A stretch of 12,038 nucleotides of DNA, from positions 1-12,038 of the forward strand of contig JAICTW010000017.1 of assembly GCA_025936195.1 (NCBI GenBank), written 5' to 3'. The DNA comes from Flavisolibacter sp. (GTDB lineage: Bacteria; Bacteroidota; Bacteroidia; Chitinophagales; Chitinophagaceae). Position 1 is the stretch's first letter; every line of letters begins with the position of its first letter. The position numbers and the translations under genes are program-made. The notes below the pieces were generated by a model that did not search any database, had not been told where the DNA came from, and worked only from the letters and a program-made list of their open reading frames with translations. Below, one piece after another: positions 7,775-12,038 of this stretch.

Positions 7775-7782
7775 CAAATTTA
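7775..7782 (-). promoter_or_regulatory. Putative -7 box of the paaA promoter
   Basis: The minus strand reads TAAATTTG, a perfect match to the Bacteroidota -7 consensus TAnnTTTG, ending 17 bases before the paaA ATG. No clear TTTG -33 element is seen at 19-base spacing. The predicted leader is only about a dozen bases. It lies in the paaE-paaA gap, implying that paaA has an independent start site. Confidence 0.45.
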
Positions 7783-7903
7783 CATCTGAACTGTGATTTT
7801 ATAGATTTTAGACATTTATGGGAAAGCTAAAATCGAAGGCAAAACAATTTCAACAATAGAACATCTTCTCTTATAATCCTTAATTCTGCAAATGATAGTC
7901 CTG

Positions 7904-8983
7904 TTATCTCGCATCAAAATCCACAAAAATTTTCTCTGTTGTTGGATGGCTTTGACAGGTGAGAATAAAACCCTTCTCTACTTCTTCAGGCTCCAGTCCC
8001 CAATTGACGTCCATGCTCACTTTACCTTCCGTCAATTTTGCCTTGCACGTGGTGCACACGCCGCCTTTGCAGGCATAAGGAAGATCAGCGCCTTGTTTCA
8101 GTGCAGCATCTAAAACGCTTTCGCCTTCATATTCCAGTTCAAAATCAAAAACAATTCCATCTAACTTCACACTCACTTTTGCTGTTGGTCCTTTTACTTC
8201 CTCTATTACTTTTTTGCTTTTAGCCTTTGACTTTTCTTCTCCCGGAACAGTAAACAACTCAAAATGAATTTTGTCACTTGCAAAGCTTCTTGTTTCTAAA
8301 TATCCTTTAATGCAAAAGATCATTTCTTCAGGGCCACAAATAAAAAAATCATCGGAAGTTTTTAAATTGATTAGCCTATCAAAAAGCAATTGCAATTTGT
8401 CTACATCAATTCTTCCGTAATTAATTTCGGCATCGGTTTTTTCCCTGCTTAAGATATGATAGATGCGGAAGCGGTCAATGAATTTATCCTTCAATGCTTC
8501 GAGTTCTTCTTTGAAGATGATGGAATTTTTTGTGCGATTGCCATACACGAGAGTGAACGTGCTTTTTGGCTCGGTAAGTAAGGTTGTTTTAATAATGGAA
8601 AGAATAGGAGTAATACCACTGCCTGCCGCAATGGCAACATAATTTTTCTTTTGCGATGGATTCAGTTCGGTGTAAAACTTTCCGGTTGGCGGAAGCACTT
8701 CCAAAACATCGCCGGCTTTTAATTCGGTATTGGCAAATGTTGAGAACAAACCGGCTTCGGCTTTTTTGACCGCTACTTTTAATTTATTATCAAATGGACT
8801 GGTGCAAATGGAATAGTTTCTCCGCAACTCTTCACCATTCAAAACTTTTTTGATTGTAAGATTTTGTCCCTGTTTGAATTGAAAAGCTTCTTTCAGTTCT
8901 TCGGGCACATCAAACTCAATGGAAACACAGTCTTCGGTTTCTTTCTCAACTTTCTTAACTCTCAATGAATGGAAATGGATCAT
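7904..8983 (-). CDS. paaE: Phenylacetyl-CoA epoxidase reductase PaaE
   Basis: A 359-residue flavin and iron-sulfur reductase (E. coli PaaE is about 356) that passes electrons from NAD(P)H to the PaaA diiron centre. The start at 8983 (MIHFHSLRVKKVEKET) matches the family. The frame is open 15 codons further upstream to a GTG, but that region lies in the hairpin terminator and is rejected. The N-terminal FAD domain has RRNYS (54-58). The NAD(P)H domain has AAGSGITP (119-126) and CGPEE (216-220). A linker rich in Lys (about 248-266) leads to a plant-type 2Fe-2S ferredoxin domain with Cys305, Cys310, Cys313 and Cys343. It is transcribed apart from and upstream of paaA, with a 146-base gap; in E. 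coli paaE follows paaD. Confidence 0.95.
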   Translation of the reverse strand: MIHFHSLRVKKVEKETEDCVSIEFDVPEELKEAFQFKQGQNLTIKKVLNGEELRRNYSICTSPFDNKLKVAVKKAEAGLFSTFANTELKAGDVLEVLPPTGKFYTELNPSQKKNYVAIAAGSGITPILSIIKTTLLTEPKSTFTLVYGNRTKNSIIFKEELEALKDKFIDRFRIYHILSREKTDAEINYGRIDVDKLQLLFDRLINLKTSDDFFICGPEEMIFCIKGYLETRSFASDKIHFELFTVPGEEKSKAKSKKVIEEVKGPTAKVSVKLDGIVFDFELEYEGESVLDAALKQGADLPYACKGGVCTTCKAKLTEGKVSMDVNWGLEPEEVEKGFILTCQSHPTTEKIFVDFDAR

Positions 8984-8985
8984 GC

Positions 8986-8994
8986 TGCAATCGT
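8986..8994 (-). promoter_or_regulatory. Shared 9-base leader element ahead of paaE
   Basis: The minus strand reads ACGATTGCA two bases before the paaE ATG, identical in sequence and spacing to the element ahead of paaA (7760-7768). The surrounding bases differ, so this is not simply a long duplicated leader. A role in common control of both transcripts is an inference. Confidence 0.4.
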
Positions 8995-9001
8995 ATAGCT
9001 T

Positions 9002-9009
9002 CAAAGATA
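9002..9009 (-). promoter_or_regulatory. Putative -7 box of the paaE promoter
   Basis: The minus strand reads TATCTTTG, matching TAnnTTTG, ending 18 bases before the paaE ATG. A weak -33 candidate (ATTG) lies about 18 bases further upstream inside the terminator stem. It sits just after the terminator of the cytochrome gene, consistent with paaE starting a new transcript. Confidence 0.4.
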
Positions 9010-9025
9010 AAGGCAAAGCTTTATG

Positions 9026-9064
9026 CACAATAAAAACCCCGCTTGTTGCGGGGCTTTTATTGTG
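9026..9064 (-). terminator. Strong rho-independent terminator after the diheme cytochrome gene
   Basis: Two 17-base arms (CACAATAAAAACCCCGC and GCGGGGCTTTTATTGTG on the plus strand) pair with a single mismatch around a five-base loop. The minus-strand transcript has a GC-rich stem core followed by a U-rich stretch, as expected for termination of the cytochrome transcript, whose stop codon is at 9072. It separates that gene from paaE. The A/T-rich flanks are nearly symmetric, so weak activity in the other direction is possible. Confidence 0.88.
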
Positions 9065-9071
9065 TTTCTTT

Positions 9072-10028
9072 TCAATTAAATTTTCTTTCTACCTGGTTTT
9101 TAATCTTCGGTATTGTTTTCAAATATGCATAAATCGCTTTTGCCTCTCCATCGCTTAAATAAACAAATGGCTTCATTGGCTGTCGAACGGCGGGCTGGCC
9201 ATTTGGAACAATCCCTGTTTTTATCGCTTTTACAAACTCTTCCTCGGTCCATCTTCCAATACCGGTTTCTTCGTCCATAGTGAGGTTGACCGAAGCGATC
9301 TTGCTTCCATCAGGCATGGTAAACGTGTTGCCACCACCAAAAAATCCTTTTGATTTTTCAGGGTTGATAAAATCATCTGAAGTAAAATCTTTGGAATGGC
9401 AGGTATAACATTCTACTCTGTACAGGCAAACATATTCACCCCACTTTACCTGATTAGTAGTATCGGGTTCCGCAATTGATTTGTAAAACGGCATGGGCTT
9501 AATGATTTTCATTGTGGTTAAGAACTTCGTCAGGAACGAATACTTCGACTCGGTGTTGGGCGTTGGATCTGCCTGCACCCATTGGTTATCGGAACGCAGG
9601 AAGGCAATAATGGATTGCAGATCTTCATCCGACATTTTTTGGAGCTTGGCCATTACCGGTAAAAACCTTCCGTCGGGGCGAATGCCTGTTCTTAATAAAT
9701 AGTAAAGTTGTCCATCGGTCATTTTTCCAATTCCGTGTTCCGGATCATTAGTGATGTTTCTGGAATACACAGCACCAAACTGGCTCACTTCATCCATTTT
9801 TCTTCCGGTTAACTTTCCGGTGTTTTGATTCATGTGGCAATCGTTGCACAGCATGGCGGAAAGCTGTCTTCCTCTTTCAATGTGATCAGGAGTGCTTGTT
9901 ACTTTCAGTTTGAAATTTTCTGCAGTATACTTTGGAATGCCTTTTATGGCAACAAAAGCAGCAAAGCCGCCGATGAGGATAATCAGTATGCCAACAATGA
10001 TCAGTAAATAGCGAAAAATTTTTTTCAT
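9072..10028 (-). CDS. Membrane-anchored diheme cytochrome c
   Basis: A 318-residue protein with an N-terminal hydrophobic segment (about 5-28) that is either an uncleaved anchor or a signal peptide. Two c-type heme sites are visible, CNDCH (61-65) and CYTCH (207-211), each in its own cytochrome domain. Likely distal methionine ligands are Met126 (FLPVMAKLQ) and Met285 (RQPMKPF). Each candidate is followed by a family-typical MSDEDLQSIIAFL or LSDGEAKAIYAYL helix. It should act in periplasmic electron transfer, but partners are not evident; no dehydrogenase or oxidase gene is adjacent. It stands alone between the pfkB-like gene (divergent) and the paaE terminator, so it is probably a single-gene transcript. 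A small open-tip insertion region FGGGNTFTMPDGSKIASVN (230-248) follows the second heme motif. Confidence 0.9.
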   Translation of the reverse strand: MKKIFRYLLIIVGILIILIGGFAAFVAIKGIPKYTAENFKLKVTSTPDHIERGRQLSAMLCNDCHMNQNTGKLTGRKMDEVSQFGAVYSRNITNDPEHGIGKMTDGQLYYLLRTGIRPDGRFLPVMAKLQKMSDEDLQSIIAFLRSDNQWVQADPTPNTESKYSFLTKFLTTMKIIKPMPFYKSIAEPDTTNQVKWGEYVCLYRVECYTCHSKDFTSDDFINPEKSKGFFGGGNTFTMPDGSKIASVNLTMDEETGIGRWTEEEFVKAIKTGIVPNGQPAVRQPMKPFVYLSDGEAKAIYAYLKTIPKIKNQVERKFN

Positions 10029-10152
10029 ATCGCAGGTTTTAGTTTCGCGGAAAAGGTACGGCTTGTTTGTAAATGAAGAAATAGCCGAAAGGGTTTTTTA
10101 AACTGTTAAGGCAGCATTCAAAGAAAAACAAGCTGCTTCAAAAAATTCCTCC

Positions 10153-10160
10153 TATGTTTG
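10153..10160 (+). promoter_or_regulatory. Putative -7 box of the pfkB-family gene promoter
   Basis: TATGTTTG matches TAnnTTTG, with no good TTTG -33 element at the normal spacing. It would give a leader of roughly 80 bases that includes the heptamer repeat at 10209-10243. The 217-base divergent gap 10029-10245 holds no other clear gene or promoter; no good box was found for the cytochrome gene. Confidence 0.35.
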
Positions 10161-10208
10161 CACGCCGTAAATAAGTGCGATTTACGGGAAAAGTCTTACC
10201 ACTGCTCC

Positions 10209-10243
10209 CTTCGTGCTTCGTACCTCTAACCTCTAACTTATAA
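10209..10243 (+). repeat. Short heptamer repeat array in the pfkB-family gene leader
   Basis: Five consecutive 7-base units run up to two bases before the start codon: CTTCGTG, CTTCGTA, CCTCTAA, CCTCTAA and a degenerate CTTATAA. The shared form is roughly CYTCKWR, and the first units differ from the next by point changes. The transcript would carry a pyrimidine-rich leader with no Shine-Dalgarno sequence. Whether it is functional or simple repeat slippage is unknown. Confidence 0.6.
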
Positions 10244-10245
10244 TT

Positions 10246-11169
10246 ATGTCTTTGATCGTTGTGGGCACCATGGCCTTCGATGCAATTGAAACTCCCTTTG
10301 GAAAAACAGATAAGATCATTGGCGGCTCGGCAACCTATGTTGCTTACTGCGCCAGTAATTTTATTCAACCGGTGCAGCAGGTATCTATTGTTGGTTATGA
10401 TTTCCCCAAAGAAGTTTTGCAGGACCTTCAATCCAAAGGAGTGCAAACCGAAGGTGTTGAGATCATAAAGGATAAGAAATCATTTTTCTGGGCGGGGAAA
10501 TATCATTTGGATATGAACACCCGTGATACATTGGTTACTGATCTGAATGTGTTGGCAGATTTCAATCCTGTGATCCCTGAATCTTATCAGGGTGCAGAGT
10601 TTTTGATGCTGGGTAATTTGATGCCGAAGATTCAGAAAAATGTTATTGAGCAATTAAGAGAACGCCCTAAATTAATTGTGCTCGATACCATGAACTTTTG
10701 GATGGAAGTAGCCCTGGATGATTTAAAAGAAGTGCTGACCATGGTGGACGTATTGATGGTGAATGACAGTGAGGCCAGGGAATTAAGTCATGAACATTCC
10801 TTAGTGAAGGCCGCAAAGAAAATTATGACCATGGGACCAAAATACCTAATCATCAAAAAAGGTGAACACGGCGCTTTGCTCTTTCACGGCGACCAGATTT
10901 TTTATGCACCCGCTTTGCCATTGGAAGATGTATTTGATCCAACAGGAGCAGGCGATACATTTGCCGGTGGTTTCATTGGCCATCTGGCAAAGACAAAAGA
11001 TATTTCTTTTGAAAACATGAAGACTGCTATTATTGTTGGTTCTGCTATGGCAAGTTATTGTGTAGAAAAATTTGGAACCGACAGGCTGAGGGAAATTACC
11101 AAAAAAGATATTGACAAGCGCTTGGCGCAATTTAGAGAGCTGGTGAATTTTGATATTGAACTCGTCTGA
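10246..11169 (+). CDS. PfkB-family (ribokinase-like) carbohydrate or nucleoside kinase
   Basis: A 307-residue ribokinase-fold kinase. The N-terminal Gly-Gly substrate-lid motif is at 26-27 (IIGGSATYVA). The C-terminal PfkB signature DPTGAGDTFAGGF (231-243) holds the catalytic base Asp237 and the phosphate-binding GAGD anion hole. A conserved MVNDSEAREL (171-180) and LIIKKGEHGALL (201-212) are also typical of the family. It phosphorylates a sugar or nucleoside hydroxyl with ATP in the cytosol, but the substrate cannot be told from sequence; ribokinase, fructokinase and adenosine-kinase relatives share these motifs. It is the only complete plus-strand gene in the window, transcribed divergently from the cytochrome, and ends in a clear terminator, so it is probably monocistronic. 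The ATG follows a heptamer repeat. Confidence 0.92.
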   Translation: MSLIVVGTMAFDAIETPFGKTDKIIGGSATYVAYCASNFIQPVQQVSIVGYDFPKEVLQDLQSKGVQTEGVEIIKDKKSFFWAGKYHLDMNTRDTLVTDLNVLADFNPVIPESYQGAEFLMLGNLMPKIQKNVIEQLRERPKLIVLDTMNFWMEVALDDLKEVLTMVDVLMVNDSEARELSHEHSLVKAAKKIMTMGPKYLIIKKGEHGALLFHGDQIFYAPALPLEDVFDPTGAGDTFAGGFIGHLAKTKDISFENMKTAIIVGSAMASYCVEKFGTDRLREITKKDIDKRLAQFRELVNFDIELV

Positions 11170-11202
11170 ATTATGATTCGATGGATTAAAAGATTTGTTG
11201 GA

Positions 11203-11227
11203 AGAGTTTCGAAAGAGACTCTTTTTT
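11203..11227 (+). terminator. Rho-independent terminator after the pfkB-family gene
   Basis: AGAGTTTC and GAGACTCT form an eight-pair stem (one G-U pair) closed by a GAAA tetraloop and followed by a run of T. It lies 33 bases after the kinase stop codon. The minus-strand reading lacks a U-run, so it works only in the plus direction. The rest of the 11170-11395 gap is AT-rich, with no gene seen. Confidence 0.8.
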
Positions 11228-11395
11228 ATTTATAAAATGAGCAATTGATGTTTTTGGTAAATAGTTTTATGAGCCATGTGCATTACAGCTCCAAATAGAA
11301 GAACACTCAAACATCAATACCGTTAATAATTTTTACAAAAGGAAAATTTATTCTGCACTCTCCTTAATTATAATTGAAACAAAGAATAAAGTAAG

Positions 11396-12038
11396 TCACA
11401 TAGTAATCTTCTTATGCCTATTTATCAATCGCAACACCGATGGCAATACAATCAACAGCAAGGGAAGCGCAGCCACAAAACCACCAATAACAGCAATAGC
11501 TAATGGTTGATGCAATTCTGCACCGGTGCCAATACCTAATGCCAATGGCATCAAAGCAATGATGGCGCCCAGTGCCGTCATCAGTTTGGGACGAAGCCTT
11601 GTGGAAATAGCATAAACAATGGAGTCGTCCACGTTTTGACTTTCATGCAGGGATTCCCTGAATTGTAAAAAAGTGAAGATTGCATTTTCACCGATGATGC
11701 CTACAATCATTATTAAACCTGTATAACTGCCTACATTCAACGGTGTGCCGGTAAAATATAAAGCCAAAAAACTTCCGGCAATACCCAGCACTGCAATCAA
11801 TAAAATTATAAGTGCGATGCGATAATCTTTAAACATAAAAAGTATTACACCAAACACGAGCAAGCTTGCAGTTATAAGAATAATGAGCAGCTCATGAAAC
11901 GATTGTTGTTGCTCTGCATAAGCGCCGCCATATTCAATGCTGTAACCTTGTGGCAACGAAATTTTTTTTGAAACCTTTTGCTGAATTTCTTTTATAGCAC
12001 TTCCCAAATCGCGGTTATCAAGTCTTGCCTGTACAACG
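11396..12038 (-). CDS. RND efflux pump inner-membrane protein, CusA/CzcA-like (C-terminal fragment)
   Basis: The frame runs off the right edge, so only the last 213 residues are present. Counting from the edge, the first visible stretch, VVQARLDNRDLGSAIKEIQQ, leads to the conserved LPQGYSIEYGGAYAEQQQSF segment just before the last membrane bundle. Five or so hydrophobic segments follow, including LLIILITASLLVFGVILFMF and LMTALGAIIALMPLALGIG, with RLRPKLMTALGA and AELHQPLAIAVIGG typical of the CusA/CzcA heavy-metal and related RND family. The pump acts as a trimer in the inner membrane, driven by protons, with a periplasmic adaptor and an outer-membrane channel that are presumably beyond the window. 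The substrate cannot be decided: the periplasmic part that carries metal-binding residues is not in the window. The residues around IIGENAIF replace the common GKNGI. Confidence 0.88.
   Translation of the reverse strand, partial: VVQARLDNRDLGSAIKEIQQKVSKKISLPQGYSIEYGGAYAEQQQSFHELLIILITASLLVFGVILFMFKDYRIALIILLIAVLGIAGSFLALYFTGTPLNVGSYTGLIMIVGIIGENAIFTFLQFRESLHESQNVDDSIVYAISTRLRPKLMTALGAIIALMPLALGIGTGAELHQPLAIAVIGGFVAALPLLLIVLPSVLRLINRHKKITM

Noticed and set aside
8984..9028. Longer PaaE start with 15 extra N-terminal residues (GTG)
   Set aside because: This part overlaps the hairpin terminator and the likely promoter, and the family N-terminus begins at the ATG at 8983.
10029..10080. Promoter for the diheme cytochrome
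   Set aside because: Only a near-match (TACCTTTT) without a usable -33 element was found.
11320..11395. Hairpin after the RND pump gene
   Set aside because: The inverted repeat is made almost entirely of A and T with an imperfect stem, not convincing as a terminator.

Overview
The window looks like a chromosomal stretch from a member of the Bacteroidota, probably close to the Chitinophagaceae (inference). The signs are AT-leaning coding sequence, very weak or absent Shine-Dalgarno sequences, several TAnnTTTG-type -7 promoter boxes, a TPR-containing two-component sensor kinase with a LytS/NarL-like H-box, and a Bacteroidota-style phenylacetate (paa) cluster. No tRNA, rRNA, CRISPR array or insertion sequence was seen.

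Layout, left to right. (1) 48-1907, minus: TPR sensor histidine kinase. (2) 2013-9009, minus: phenylacetyl-CoA catabolism. In transcription order this is paaE with its own promoter, a 146-base gap with a second promoter, then paaA, paaB, paaC, a DUF433/DUF5615 toxin-antitoxin pair, paaD, paaG, a class V aminotransferase and a paaI-type thioesterase. (3) 9026-9064: a strong hairpin terminator that closes the next unit. (4) 9072-10028, minus: membrane-anchored diheme cytochrome c. (5) 10246-11169, plus: PfkB-family kinase with a heptamer-repeat leader and a clear terminator. (6) 11396 to the right edge, minus: C-terminal end of a CusA/CzcA-like RND efflux pump.

How the genes work together. PaaA (diiron oxygenase), PaaB and PaaC (structural subunits), PaaE (FAD/2Fe-2S reductase) and PaaD (Fe-S maturation factor) form the phenylacetyl-CoA epoxidase system. 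PaaG isomerises the epoxide to the oxepin, and PaaI hydrolyses dead-end CoA esters. The ligase PaaK, the ring-cleaving PaaZ and the beta-oxidation enzymes PaaF/H/J are not in this window, so the pathway must be completed elsewhere.

The most unusual feature is the toxin-antitoxin module lodged between paaC and paaD. Its genes are linked by ATGA stop/start overlaps to each other and to paaD. The antitoxin is intact, but the toxin needs two single-base corrections to read through, so it is either decaying or affected by sequencing error. A second notable point is that the paaA and paaE leaders share an identical 9-base element at the same distance from the start codon, next to similar -7 boxes. 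That suggests co-regulation of two separately transcribed parts of one enzyme complex.
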